From: Auanema rhodensis
Taxonomy: Eukaryota > Nematoda > Chromadorea > Rhabditida > Rhabditidae
Assembly: GCA_964057225.1 (NCBI GenBank)
Contig: OZ059894.1
Location: 4,960,001 to 5,024,000 of the forward strand
Direction of reading: 5' to 3'
Length of the DNA: 64,000 nucleotides
The position numbers and the translations under genes are program-made. Positions 51,247 to 64,000 of the stretch are shown piece after piece. The first letter of the stretch is position 1. The number at the start of each line of letters is the position of its first letter. The notes below the pieces were generated by a model that worked only from the letters and a program-made list of their open reading frames with translations, searched no databases and had not been told where the DNA came from.

Positions 51247-54200
51247 ATTTGCGCTAGCTTAAAAATGCACCGAGATATCAACTGATATAAGTTCACACTT
51301 ATATCCTCCATTTTCACCCTGAAGAATTAATTTTTTTGTTGAATAACATTGTCCATCGTCTTTGCCTTGAAAAAAGAAAACTAAAAACATCTACTTTTTG
51401 CTAAATTATTTTGAAATTTTTCGAAAAAATTTTTGTCAAAATGTTTTTGGAAGCTATGTTGAGTGTACATGGAAACTCAACATACACTTATGCATCATTT
51501 TTCAAACGATCATAACTAATTTTTGTATTAAGCGTTCCTCAATGTAGTATAGTGCATTCGATGCGGATTTTTAAGCTGCGTCGATCTGTGTTATCAGATT
51601 TGCGCTAGCTTAAAAATGCACCGAGATATCAACTGATATAAGTTCACACTTATATCCTTGATTTTCACCCTGTAGAATTAATTTTTTCGTTGAATAACAT
51701 TGTCCATCGTCTTTGCCTTGAAAAAAGGAATCTAAAAACATCTACTTTTTGCTAAATTGTTTTGAAATTTTTCGAAAAAATTTTTGTCAAAATGTTTTTG
51801 GAAGCTATGTTGAGTGTACATGGAAACTCAACATACACTTATGCATCATTTTTCAAACGATCATAACTAATTTTTGTATTAAGCGTTCCTCAATGTAGTA
51901 TAGTGCATTCGATGCGGATTTTTAAGCTGCGTCGATCTGTGTTATCAGATTTGCGCTAGCTTAAAAATGCACCGAGATATCAACTGATATAAGTTCACAC
52001 TTATATCCTTGATTTTCACCCTGGAGAATTAATTTTTTCGTTGAATAACATTGTCCATCGTCTTTGCTTTGAAAAAAGGAATCTAAAAACATCTACTTTT
52101 TGCTAAATTATTTTGAAATTTTTCGAAAAAATTTTTGTCAAAATGTTTTTGGAAGCTATGTTGAGTGTACATGGAAACTCAACATACACTAATGCATCAT
52201 TTTTCAAACGATCATAACTAATTTTTGTATTAAGCGTTTCTCAAAGTAGTATAGTGCATTCGATGCGGATTTTCAAGTTGCGTCGATCTGTGTTATCAGA
52301 TTTGCGCTAGCTTAAAAATGCACCGAGATATCAACTGATATAAGTTCACACTTATATCCTCGATTTTCACCCTGAAGAATTAATTTTTTCGTTGAATAAC
52401 ATTGTCCATCGTCTTTGCCTTGAAAAAAGGAATCTAAAAACATCTACTTTTTGCTAAATTATTTTGAAATTTTTCGAAAAAATTTTTGTCAAAATGTTTT
52501 TGGAAGCTATGTTGAGTGTACATGGAAACTCAACATACACTAATGCATCATTTTTCAAACGATCATAACTAATTTTTGTATTAAGCGTTTCTCAAAGTAG
52601 TATAGTGCATTCGATGCGGATTTTTAAGCTGCGTCGATCTGTGTTATCAGATTTGCGCTAGCTTAAAAATGCACCGAGATATCAACTGATATAAGTTCAC
52701 ACTTATATCCTTGATTTTCACCCTGGAGAATTAATTTTTTCGTTGAATAACATTGTCCATCGTCTTTGCCTTGAAAAAAGGAATCTAAAAACATCTACTT
52801 TTTGCTAAATTATTTTGAAATTTTTCGAAAAAATTTTTGTCAAAATGTTTTTGGAAGCAATGTTGAGTGTACATGGAAACTCAACATACACTAATGCATC
52901 ATTTTTCAAACGATCATAACTAATTTTTGTATTAAGCGTTTCTCAAAGTAGTATAGTGCATTCGATGCGGATTTTCAAGTTGCGTCGATCTGTGTTATCA
53001 GATTTGCGCTAGCTTAAAAATGCACCGAGATATCAACTGATATAAGTTCACACTTATATCCTCCATTTTCACCCTGAAGAAATAATTTTTTCGTTGAATA
53101 ACATTGTCCATCGTCTTTGCCTTGAAAAAAGGAATCTAAAAACATCTACTTTTTGCTAAATTATTTTGAAATTTTTCGAAAAAATTTTTGTCAAAATGTT
53201 TTTGGAAGCTATGTTGAGTGTACATGGAAACTCAACATACACTAATGCATCATTTTTCAAACGATCATAACTAATTTTTGTATTAAGCGTTTCTCAAAGT
53301 AGTATAGTGCATTCGATGCGGATTTCCAAGCTGCGTCGATCTGTGTTATCAGATTTGCGCTAGCTTAAAAATGCACCGAGATATCAACTGATATAAGTTC
53401 ACACTTATATCCTCCATTTTCACCCTGAAGAAATAATTTTTTCGTTGAATAACATTGTCCATCGTCTTTGCCTTGAAAAAAGGAATCTAAAAACATCTAC
53501 TTTTTGCTAAATTATTTTGAAATTTTTCGAAAAAATTTTTGTCAAAATGTTTTTGGAAGCAATGTTGAGTGTACATGGAAACTCAACATACACTAATGCA
53601 TCATTTTTCAAACGATCATAACTAATTTTTGTATTAAGCGTTTCTCAAAGTAGTATAGTGCATTCGATGCGGATTTTCAAGTTGCGTCGATCTGTGTTAT
53701 CAGATTTGCGCTAGCTTAAAAATGCACCGAGATATCAACTGATATAAGTTCACACTTATATCCTCGATTTTCACCCTGAAGAATTAATTTTTTCGTTGAA
53801 TAACATTGTCCATCGTCTTTGCCTTGAAAAAAGGAATCTGAAAACATCTACTTTTTGCTAAATTATTTTGAAATTTTTCGAAAAAATTTTTGTCAAAATG
53901 TTTTTGGAAGCTATGTTGAGTGTACATGGAAACTCAACATACACTAATGCATCATTTTTCAAACGATCATAACTAATTTTTGTATTAAGCGTTTCTCAAA
54001 GTAGTATAGTGCATTCGATGCGGATTTCCAAGCTGCGTCGATCTGTGTTATCAGATTTGCGCTAGCTTAAAAATGCACCGAGATATCAACTGATATAAGT
54101 TCACACTTATATCCTCCATTTTCACCCTGAAGAAATAATTTTTTCGTTGAATAACATTGTCCATCGTCTTTGCCTTGAAAAAAGGAATCTAAAAACATCT

Positions 54201-55809
54201 ACTTTTTGCTAAATTATTTTGAAATTTTTCGAAAAAATTTTTGTCAAAATGTTTTTGGAAGCTATGTTGAGTGTACATGGAAACTCAACATACACTAATG
54301 CATCATTTTTCAAACGATCATAACTAATTTTTGTATTAAGCGTTTCTCAAAGTAGTATAGTGCATTCGATGCGGATTTCCAAGCTGCGTCGATCTGTGTT
54401 ATCAGATTTGCGCTAGCTTAAAAATGCACCGAGATATCAACTGATATAAGTTCACACTTATATCCTCCATTTTCACCCTGAAGAATTAATTTTTTCGTTG
54501 AATAACATTGTCCATCGTCTTTGCCTTGAAAAAAGGAATCTAAAAACATCTACTTTTTGCTAAATTATTTTGAAATTTTTCGAAAAAATTTTTGTCAAAA
54601 TGTTTTTGGAAGCTATGTTGAGTGTACATGGAAACTCAACATACACTTATGCATCATTTTTCAAACGATCATAACTAATTTTTGTATTAAGCGTTCCTCA
54701 ATGTAGTATAGTGCATTCGATGCGGATTTTTAAGCTGCGTCGATCTGTGTTATCAGATTTGCGGTAGCTTAAAAATGCACCGAGATATCAACTGAAATAA
54801 GTTCACACTTATATCCTTGATTTTCACCCTGGAGAATTAGTTTTTTCGTTGAATAACATTGTCCATCGTCTTTGCCTTGAAAAAAGGAATCTAAAAACAT
54901 CTACTTTTTGCTAAATTATTTTGAAATTTTTCGAAAAAATTTTTGTCAAAATGTTTTTGGAAGCAATGTTGAGTGTACATGGAAACTCAACATACACTAA
55001 TGCATCATTTTTCAAACGATCATAACTAATTTTTGTATTAAGCGTTCCTCAATGTAGTATAGTGCATTCGATGCGGATTTTTAAGCTGCGTCGATCTGTG
55101 TTATCAGATTTGCGCTAGCTTAAAAATGCACCCAGATATCAACTGATATAAGTTCACACTTATATCCTCGATTTTCACCCTGAAGAATTAATTTCTTCGT
55201 TGAATAACATTGTCCATCGTCTTTGCCTTGAAAAAAGGAATCTAAAAACATCTACTTTTTGCTAAATTATTTTGAAATTTTTCGAAAAAATTTTTGTCAA
55301 AATGTTTTTGGAAGCTATGTTGAGTGTACATGGAAACTCAACATACACTAATGCATCATTTTTCAAACGATCATAACTAATTTTTGTATTAAGCGTTTCT
55401 CAAAGTAGTATAGTGCATTCGATGCGGATTTTCAAGTTGCGTCGATCTGTGTTATCAGATTTGCGCTAGCTTAAAAATGCACCGAGATATCAACTGATAT
55501 AAGTTCACACTTATATCCTCGATTTTCACCCTGAAGAATTAATTTTTTCGTTGAATAACATTGTCCATCGTCTTTGCCTTGAAAAAAGGAATCTAAAAAC
55601 ATCTACTTTTTGCTAAATTATTTTGAAATTTTTCGAAAAAATTTTTGTCAAAATGTTTTTGGAAGCTATGTTGAGTGTACATGGAAACTCAACATACACT
55701 AATGCATCATTTTTCAAACGATCATAACTAATTTTTGTATTAAGCGTTTCTCAAAGTAGTATAGTGCATTCGATGCGGATTTTTAAGCTGCGTCGATCTG
55801 TGTTATCAG
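51247..55809. repeat. Array domain 8: copies 147-159, mixed with many private changes
   Basis: Order is irregular. Copies 152, 153 and 155 carry A81 (GAAATAAT), linking this stretch to 44-45 kb. Copies 150 and 159 have T291/A297 with end T, an uncommon combination. Copies 157 and 158 hold several changes seen once or rarely: GCGGTAG at 5-11, GAAATAAG at 38-45, G at 84, CACCCAGAT at 22-30 and ATTTCTTCG near 85-93. This looks less homogenised than its surroundings. Confidence 0.65.
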
Positions 55810-58800
55810 ATTTGCGCTAGCTTAAAAATGCACCGAGATATCAACTGATATAAGTTCACACTTATATCCTTGATTTTCACCCTGGAGAATTAATTTTTTC
55901 GTTGAATAACATTGTCCATCGTCTTTGCCTTGAAAAAAGGAATCTAAAAACATCTACTTTTTGCTAAATTATTCTGAAATTTTTCGAAAAAATTTTTGTC
56001 AAAATGTTTTTGGAAGCAATGTTGAGTGTACATGGAAACTCAACATACACTAATGCATCATTTTTCAAACGATCATAACTAATTTTTGTATTAAGCGTTT
56101 CTCAAAGTAGTATAGTGCATTCGATGCGGATTTTCAAGTTGCGTCGATCTGTGTTATCAGATTTGAGCTAGCTTAAAAATGCACCGAGATATCAACTGAT
56201 ATAAGTTCACACTTATATCCTCGATTTTCACCCTGAAGAATTAATTTTTTCGTTGAATAACATTGTCCATCGTCTTTGCGTTGAAAAAAGGAATCTAAAA
56301 ACATCTACTTTTTGCTAAATTATTTTGAAATTTTTCGAAAAAATTTTTGTCAAAATGTTTTTGGAAGCTATGTTGAGTGTACATGGAAACTCAACATACA
56401 CTAATGCATCATTTTTCAAACGATCATAACTAATTTTTGTATTAAGCGTTTCTCAAAGTAGTATAGTGCATTCGATGCGGATTTCCAAGCTGCGTCGATC
56501 TGTGTTATCAGATTTGCGCTAGCTTAAAAATGCACCGAGATATCAACTGATATAAGTTCACACTTATATCCTCCATTTTCACCCTGAAGAATTAATTTTT
56601 TTGTTGAATAACATTGTCCATCGTCTTTGCCTTGAAAAAAGGAATCTAAAAACATCTACTTTTTGCTAAATTATTTTGAAATTTTTCGAAAAAATTTTTG
56701 TCAAAATGTTTTTGGAAGCTATGTTGAGTGTACATGGAAACTCAACATACACTAATGCATCATTTTTCAAACGATCATAACTAATTTTTGTATTAAGCGT
56801 TTCTCAAAGTAGTATAGTGCATTCGATGCGGATTTCCCAGCTGCGTCGATCTGTGTTATCAGATTTGCGCTAGCTTAAAAATGCACCGAGATATCAACTG
56901 ATATAAGTTCACACTTATATCCTCCATTTTCACCCTGAAGAATTAATTTTTTCGTTGAATAACATTGTCCATCGTCTTTGTCTTGAAAAAAGGAATCTAA
57001 AAACATCTACTTTTTGCTAAATTATTTTGAAATTTTTCGAAAAAATTTTTGTCAAAATGTTTTTGGAAGCTATGTTGAGTGTACATGGAAACTCAACATA
57101 CACTTATGCATCATTTTTCAAACGATCATAACTAATTTTTGTATTAAGCGTTCCTCAATGTAGTATAGTGCATTCGATGCGGATTTTTAAGCTGCGTCGA
57201 TCTGTGTTATCAGATTTGCGCTAGCTTAAAAATGCACCGAGATATCAACTGATATAAGTTCACACTTATATCCTTGATTTTCACCCTGTAGAATTAATTT
57301 TTTCGTTGAATAACATTGTCCATCGTCTTTGCCTTGAAAAAAGGAATCTAAAAACATCTACTTTTTGCTAAATTATTTTGAAATTTTTCGAAAAAATTTT
57401 TGTCAAAATGTTTTTGGAAGCTATGTTGAGTGTACATGGAAACTCAACATACACTTATGCATCATTTTTCAAACGATCATAACTAATTTTTGTATTAAGC
57501 GTTCCTCAATGTAGTATAGTGCATTCGATGCGGATTTTTAAGCTGCGTCGATCTGTGTTATCAGATTTGCGCTAGCTTAAAAATGCACCGAGATATCAAC
57601 TGATATAAGTTCACACTTATATCCTTGATTTTCACCCTGGAGAATTAATTTTTTCGTTGAATAACATTGTCCATCGTCTTTGCCTTGAAAAAAGGAATCT
57701 AAAAACATCTACTTTTTGCTAAATTATTTTGAAATTTTTCGAAAAAATTTTTGTCAAAATGTTTTTGGAAGCAATGTTGAGTGTACATGGAAACTCAACA
57801 TACACTAATGCATCATTTTTCAAACGATCATAACTAATTTTTGTATTAAGCGTTTCTCAAAGTAGTATAGTGCATTCGATGCGGATTTTCAAGTTGCGTC
57901 GATCTGTGTTATCAGATTTGCGCTAGCTTAAAAATGCACCGAGATATCAACTGATATAAGTTCACACTTAAATCCTCGATTTTCACCCTGAAGAATTAAT
58001 TTTTTCGTTGAATAACATTGTCCATCGTCTTTGCCTTGAAAAAAGGAATCTAAAAACATCTACTTTTTGCTAAATTGTTTTGAAATTTTTCGAAAAAATT
58101 TTTGTCAAAATGTTTTTGGAAGCTATGTTGAGTGTACATGGAAACTCAACATACACTAATGCATCATTTTTCAAACGATCATAACTAATTTTTGTATTAA
58201 GCGTTTCTCAAAGTAGTATAGTGCATTCGATGCGGATTTCCAAGCTGCGTCGATCTGTGTTATCAGATTTGCGCTAGCTTAAAAATGCACCGAGATATCA
58301 ACTGATATAAGTTCACACTTATATCCTCCATTTTCACCCTGAAGAATTAATTTTTTCGTTGAATAACATTGTCCATCGTCTTTGCCTTGAAAAAAGGAAT
58401 CTAAAAACATCTACTTTTTGCTAAATTATTTTGAAATTTTTCGAAAAAATTTTTGTCAAAATGTTTTTGGAAGCTATGTTGAGTGTACATGGAAACTCAA
58501 CATACACTAATGCATCATTTTTCAAACGATCATAACTAATTTTTGTATTAAGCGTTTCTCAAAGTAGTATAGTGCATTCGATGCGGATTTCCAAGCTGCG
58601 TCGATCTGTGTTATCAGATTTGCGCTAGCTTAAAAATGCACCGAGATATCAACTGATATAAGTTCACACTTATATCCTCCATTTTCACCCTGAAGAATTA
58701 ATTTTTTCGTTGAATAACATTGTCCATCGTCTTTGCCTTGAAAAAAGAAATCTAAAAACATCTACTTTTTGCTAAATTATTTTGAAATTTTTCGAAAAAA

Positions 58801-61776
58801 TTTTTGTCAAAATGTTTTTGGAAGCTATGTTGAGTGTACATGGAAACTCAACATACACTTATGCATCATTTTTCAAACGATCATAACTAATTTTTGTATT
58901 AAGCGTTCCTCAATGTAGTATAGTGCATTCGATGCGGATTTTTAAGCTGCGTCGATCTGTGTTATCAGATTTGCGCTAGCTTAAAAATGCACCGAGATAT
59001 CAACTGATATAAGTTCACACTTATATCCTTGATTTTCACCCTGGAGAATTAATTTTTTCGTTGAATAACATTGTCCATCGTCTTTGCCTTGAAAAAAGGA
59101 ATCTAAAAACATCTACTTTCTGCTAAATTATTTTGAAATTTTTCGAAAAAATTTTTGTCAAAATGTTTTTGGAAGCAATGTTGAGTGTACATGGAAACTC
59201 AACATACACTAATGCATCATTTTTCAAACGATCATAACTAATTTTTGTATTAAGCGTTTCTCAAAGTAGTATAGTGCATTCGATGCGGATTTTCAAGTTG
59301 CGTCGATCTGTGTTATCAGATTTGCGCTAGCTTAAAAATGCACCGAGATATCAACTGATATAAGTTCACACTTAAATCCTCGATTTTCACCCTGAAGAAT
59401 TAATTTTTTCGTTGAATAACATTGTCCATCGTCTTTGCCTTGAAAAAAGGAATCTAAAAACATCTACTTTTTGCTAAATTGTTTTGAAATTTTTCGAAAA
59501 AATTTTTGTCAAAATGTTTTTGGAAGCTATGTTGAGTGTACATGGAAACTCAACATACACTAATGCATCATTTTTCAAACGATCATAACTAATTTTTGTA
59601 TTAAGCGTTTCTCAAAGTAGTATAGTGCATTCGATGCGGATTTCCAAGCTGCGTCGATCTGTGTTATCAGATTTGCGCTAGCTTAAAAATGCACCGAGAT
59701 ATCAACTGATATAAGTTCACACTTATATCCTCCATTTTCACCCTGAAGAATTAATTTTTTCGTTGAATAACATTGTCCATCGTCTTTGCCTTGAAAAAAG
59801 GAATCTAAAAACATCTACTTTTTGCTAAATTATTTTGAAATTTTTCGAAAAAATTTTTGTCAAAATGTTTTTGGAAGCTATGTTGAGTGTACATGGAAAC
59901 TCAACATACACTAATGCATCATTTTTCAAACGATCATAACTAATTTTTGTATTAAGCGTTTCTCAAAGTAGTATAGTGCATTCGATGCGGATTTCCAAGC
60001 TGCGTCGATCTGTGTTATCAGATTTGCGCTAGCTTAAAAATGCACCGAGATATCAACTGATATAAGTTCACACTTATATCCTCCATTTTCACCCTGAAGA
60101 ATTAATTTTTTCGTTGAATAACATTGTCCATCGTCTTTGCCTTGAAAAAAGGAATCTAAAAACATCTACTTTTTGCTAAATTATTTTGAAATTTTTCGAA
60201 AAAATTTTTGTCAAAATGTTTTTGGAAGCTATGTTGAGTGTACATGGAAACTCAACATACACTTATGCATCATTTTTCAAACGATCATAACTAATTTTTG
60301 TATTAAGCGTTCCTCAATGTAGTATAGTGCATTCGATGCGGATTTTTAAGCTGCGTCGATCTGTGTTATCAGATTTGCGCTAGCTTAAAAATGCACCGAG
60401 ATATCAACTGATATAAGTTCACACTTATATCCTTGATTTTCACCCTGGAGAATTAATTTTTTCGTTGAATAACATTGTCCATCGTCTTTGCCTTGAAAAA
60501 AGGAATCTAAAAACATCTACTTTCTGCTAAATTATTTTGAAATTTTTCGAAAAAATTTTTGTCAAAATGTTTTTGGAAGCTATGTTGAGTGTACATGGAA
60601 ACTCAACATACACTTATGCATCATTTTTCAAACGATCATAACTAATTTTTGTATTAAGCGTTTCTCAAAGTAGTATAGTGCATTCGATGCGGATTTTCAA
60701 GTTGCGTCGATCTGTGTTATCAGATTTGCGCTAGCTTAAAAATGCACCGAGATATCAACTGATATAAGTTCACACTTATATCCTCGATTTTCACCCTGAA
60801 GAATTAATTTTTTCGTTGAATAACATTGTCCATCGTCTTTGCCTTGAAAAAAGGAATCTAATAACATCTACTTTTTGCTAAATTATTTTGAAATTTTTCG
60901 AAAAAATTTTTGTCAAAATGTTTTTGGAAGCTATGTTGAGTGTACATGGAAACTCAACATACACTAATGCATCATTTTTCAAACGATCATAACTAATTTT
61001 TGTATTAAGCGTTTCTCAAAGTAGTATAGTGCATTCGATGCGGATTTCCAAGCTGCGTCGATCTGTGTTATCAGATTTGCGCTAGCTTAAAAATGCACCG
61101 AGATATCAACTGATATAAGTTCACACTTATATCCTCCATTTTCACCCTGAAGAATTAATTTTTTCGTTGAATAACATTGTCCATCGTCTTTGCCTTGAAA
61201 AAAGGAATCTAAAAACATCTACTTTTTGCTAAATTATCTTGAAATTTTTCGAAAAAATTTTTGTCAAAATGTTTTTGGAAGCTATGTTGAGTGTACATGG
61301 AAACTCAACATACACTAATGCATCATTTTTCAAACGATCATAACTAATTTTTGTATTAAGCGTTTCTCAAAGTAGTATAGTGCATTCGATGCGGATTTCC
61401 AAGCTGCGTCGATCTGTGTTATCAGATTTGCGCTAGCTTAAAAATGCACCGAGATATCAACTGATATAAGTTCACACTTATATCCTCCATTTTCACCCTG
61501 AAGAATTAATTTTTTCGTTGAATAACATTGTCCATCGTCTTTGCCTTGAAAAAAGGAATCTAAAAACATCTACTTTTTGCTAAATTATTTTGAAATTTTT
61601 CGAAAAAATTTTTGTCAAAATGTTTTTGGAAGCTATGTTGAGTGTACATGGAAACTCAACATACACTTATGCATCATTTTTCAAACGATCATAACTAATT
61701 TTTGTATTAAGCGTTCCTCAATGTAGTATAGTGCATTCGATGCGGATTTTTAAGCTGCGTCGATCTGTGTTATCAG
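55810..61776. repeat. Four-mer higher-order repeat (1404 bp) x4 with one insert
   Basis: The order TG/G76/end C, CG/end K, CC/end K or P, CC/T243/end T occurs at 55810-57213, 57565-58968, 58969-60372 and 60373-61776. One extra GTAG-type monomer (copy 164, 57214-57564) separates the first from the second. The second and third share ACTTAAATC at 51-59 and G at 162, so they are closest relatives. The fourth has T at 209 and 243 in its first unit. This is the clearest higher-order periodicity in the window. Confidence 0.8.
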
Positions 61777-63882
61777 ATTTGCGCTAGCTTAAAAATGCAC
61801 CGAGATATCAACTGATATAAGTTCACACTTATATCCTTGATTTTCACCCTGGAGAATTAATTTTTTCGTTGAATAACATTGTCCATCGTCTTTGCCTTGA
61901 AAAAAGGAATCTAAAAACATCTACTTTTTGCTAAATTATTTTGAAATTTTTCGAAAAAATTTTTGTCAAAATGTTTTTGGAAGCTATGTTGAGTGTACAT
62001 GGAAACTCAACATACACTAATGCATCATTTTTCAAACGATCATAACTAATTTTTGTATTAAGCGTTCCTCAATGTAGTATAGTGCATTCGATGCGGATTT
62101 TTAAGCTGCGTCGATCTGTGTTATCAGATTTGCGCTAGCTTAAAAATGCACCGAGATATCAACTGATATAAGTTCACACTTATATCCTTGATTTTCACCC
62201 TGAAGAATTAATTTTTTCGTTGAATAACATTGTCCATCGTCTTTGCCTTGAAAAAAGGAATCTAAAAACATCTACTTTTTGCTAAATTATTTTGAAATTT
62301 TTCGAAAAAATTTTTGTCAAAATGTTTTTGGAAGCTATGTTGAGTGTACATGGAAACTCAACATACACTAATGCATCATTTTTCAAACGATCATAACTAA
62401 TTTTTGTATTAAGCGTTTCTCAAAGTAGTATAGTGCATTCGATGCGGATTTCCAAGCTGCGTCGATCTGTGTTATCAGATTTGCGCTAGCTTAAAAATGC
62501 ACCGAGATATCAACTGATATAAGTTCACACTTATATCCTTGATTTTCACCCTGGAGAATTAATTTTTTCGTTGAATAACATTGTCCATCGTCTTTGCCTT
62601 GAAAAAAGGAATCTAAAAACATCTACTTTTTGCTAAATTATTTTGAAATTTTTCGAAAAAATTTTTGTCAAAATGTTTTTGGAAGCAATGTTGAGTGTAC
62701 ATGGAAACTCAACATACACTAATGCATCATTTTTCAAACGATCATAACTAATTTTTGTATTAAGCGTTTCTCAAAGTAGTATAGTGCATTCGATGCGGAT
62801 TTTCAAGTTGCGTCGATCTGTGTTATCAGATTTGCGCTAGCTTAAAAATGCACCGAGATATCAACTGATATAAGTTCACACTTATATCCTCGATTTTCAC
62901 CCTGAAGAATTAATTTTTTCGTTGAATAACATTGTCCATCGTCTTTGCCTTGAAAAAAGGAATCTAAAAACATCTACTTTTTGCTAAATTATTTTGAAAT
63001 TTTTCGAAAAAATTTTTGTCAAAATGTTTTTGGAAGCTATGTTGAGTGTACATGGAAACTCAACATACACTTATGCATCATTTTTCAAACGATCATAACT
63101 AATTTTTGTATTAAGCGTTCCTCAATGTAGTATAGTGCATTCGATGCGGATTTTTAAGCTGCGTCGATCTGTGTTATCAGATTTGCGCTAGCTTAAAAAT
63201 GCACCGAGATATCAACTGATATAAGTTCACACTTATATCTTTGATTTTCACCCTGTAGAATTAATTTTTTCGTTGAATAACATTGTCCATCGTCTTTGCC
63301 TTGAAAAAAGGAATCTAAAAACATCTACTTTTTGCTAAATTATTTTGAAATTTTTCGAAAAAATTTTTGTCAAAATGTTTTTGGAAGCTATGTTGAGTGT
63401 ACATGGAAACTCAACATACACTTATGCATCATTTTTCAAACGATCATAACTAATTTTTGTATTAAGCGTTCCTCAATGTAGTATAGTGCATTCGATGCGG
63501 ATTTTTAAGCTGCGTCGATCTGTGTTATCAGATTTGCGCTAGCTTAAAAATGCACCGAGATATCAACTGATATAAGTTCACACTTATATCCTCGATTTTC
63601 ACCCTGAAGAATTAATTTTTTCGTTGAATAACATTGTCCATCGTCTTTGCCTTGAAAAAAGGAATCTAAAAACATCTACTTTTTGCTAAATTGTTTTGAA
63701 ATTTTTCGAAAAAATTTTTGTCAAAATGTTTTTGGAAGCTATGTTGAGTGTACATGGAAACTCAACATACACTAATGCATCATTTTTCAAACGATCATAA
63801 CTAATTTTTGTATTAAGCGTTTCTCAAAGTAGTATAGTGCATTCGATGCGGATTTCCAAGCTGCGTCGATCTGTGTTATCAG
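61777..63882. repeat. Array tail: copies 177-182, mixed
   Basis: Six monomers do not continue the four-mer cycle. Copies 178 and 182 are end-K units followed by TG rather than the usual CC. Copy 181 is a GTAG/T243 unit with a private T at 60 (ATATCT). Copy 182 has G at 162, also seen in copies 148, 166 and 170. Confidence 0.7.
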
Positions 63883-64000
63883 ATTTGCGCTAGCTTAAAA
63901 ATGCACCGAGATATCAACTGATATAAGTTCACACTTATATCCTTGATTTTCACCCTGGAGAATTAATTTTTTCGTTGAATAACATTGTCCATCGTCTTTG
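63883..64000. repeat. Partial monomer (copy 183) cut by window edge
   Basis: The first 118 bases of another TG/G76 unit run to the end of the window with no sign of divergence. The array therefore continues beyond base 64000. Confidence 0.97.

Larger units (their letters stand above)
1..64000. repeat. Satellite DNA array, 351-bp monomer, 182.3 copies
   Basis: The same roughly 351-base sequence repeats head to tail in one orientation from the first base to the last. Unit starts that I checked (1, 352, 703, 1054, 8074, 20710, 32293, 48790, 54757, 63883) all fall on 351n+1, so there is no net length change over 64 kb. Copies differ by a handful of substitutions; copies 1 and 2, for example, differ at about six positions. 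No unrelated sequence interrupts the array, and both of its edges lie outside the window. Long homogeneous arrays of this kind are typical of eukaryotic constitutive heterochromatin, often centromeric or pericentromeric. Which chromosome region this is, and which organism, cannot be read from the sequence. I do not recognise the family by name. Confidence 0.99.

Noticed and set aside
1-64000. CRISPR array, because of regular direct repeats
   Set aside because: The repeat unit is 351 bp with no unique spacers between short repeats, and there are no cas genes. This is a tandem satellite.
1-64000. Transposon or retroelement embedded in the array, or telomeric repeats
   Set aside because: The 351-base register is unbroken from end to end and every line belongs to the monomer, leaving no room for an insertion. 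No telomere-like short repeats were seen.
1-64000. Exciting undescribed multi-gene system
   Set aside because: There are no genes in the window. The notable biology is limited to satellite structure and turnover.

Overview
The whole 64,000-base window is one uninterrupted head-to-tail satellite DNA array. Its unit is 351 bp and AT-rich: I counted 111 G+C in the first copy, about 31.6%. Copy n starts at 351(n-1)+1. The 183rd copy starts at 63883, exactly 182 x 351 bases after the first, so the window holds 182 complete monomers plus the first 118 bases of another. I saw no net insertion or deletion anywhere. I found no supportable protein-coding gene, RNA gene, transposon, CRISPR array or single-copy sequence. 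The longest open frames (61-63 codons) come from single substitutions that remove a stop in the repeat. This points to eukaryotic heterochromatin, such as a centromeric, pericentromeric or sex-chromosome block. High AT, a roughly dinucleosomal unit length and undepleted CpG (12 per monomer against about 8.8 expected) would fit an insect or other invertebrate with little CpG methylation, but I do not recognise the satellite family and the taxon is a guess.

Monomers differ by substitutions at a limited set of recurring sites. Numbering bases within the monomer, the most useful sites are 62-63 (CG, TG or CC), 76 (A, G or T), 209 (T or A), 243 (A or T), 291/297 (C/T or T/A) and 324-330 (ends I call T = TTTTTAAGC, C = TTTTCAAGT, K = TTTCCAAGC, G = TTGTTAAGC, P = TTTCCCAGC). 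From these I typed all copies by eye. The commonest order is a four-monomer cycle (1404 bp): TG/G76/end C, then CG/end K, then CC/end K, then CC/T243/end T. It is cleanest at 55810-61776 and recurs in pieces elsewhere.

Layout: 1-4914 older-looking mixed copies without the CC class; 4915-14742 copies with a private C at site 104 and a two-monomer local copying patch near 8.1-8.5 kb; 14743-19656 mixed three- and four-mers; 19657-25623 a six-monomer tract repeated at an eight-monomer offset; 25624-38259 nested segmental duplications with embedded 702-bp dimers; 38260-45981 mixed dimers, trimers and four-mers; 45982-51246 a second 702-bp dimer family; 51247-55809 mixed copies with a cluster of private changes; 55810-61776 regular four-mers; 61777-64000 mixed tail.

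There are no genes to work together. What the window records is unequal crossing-over and conversion acting on a fixed-length unit. The variant type at the end of one monomer predicts the type at the start of the next, so breakpoints fall mainly in the monomer interior. Inside the unit, a 10-bp-stem dyad, a 9-bp-stem dyad, a 12-bp AT palindrome and a nearly invariant 31-base block are the best candidates for functional sequence. All typing was done by eye and counts should be recomputed.
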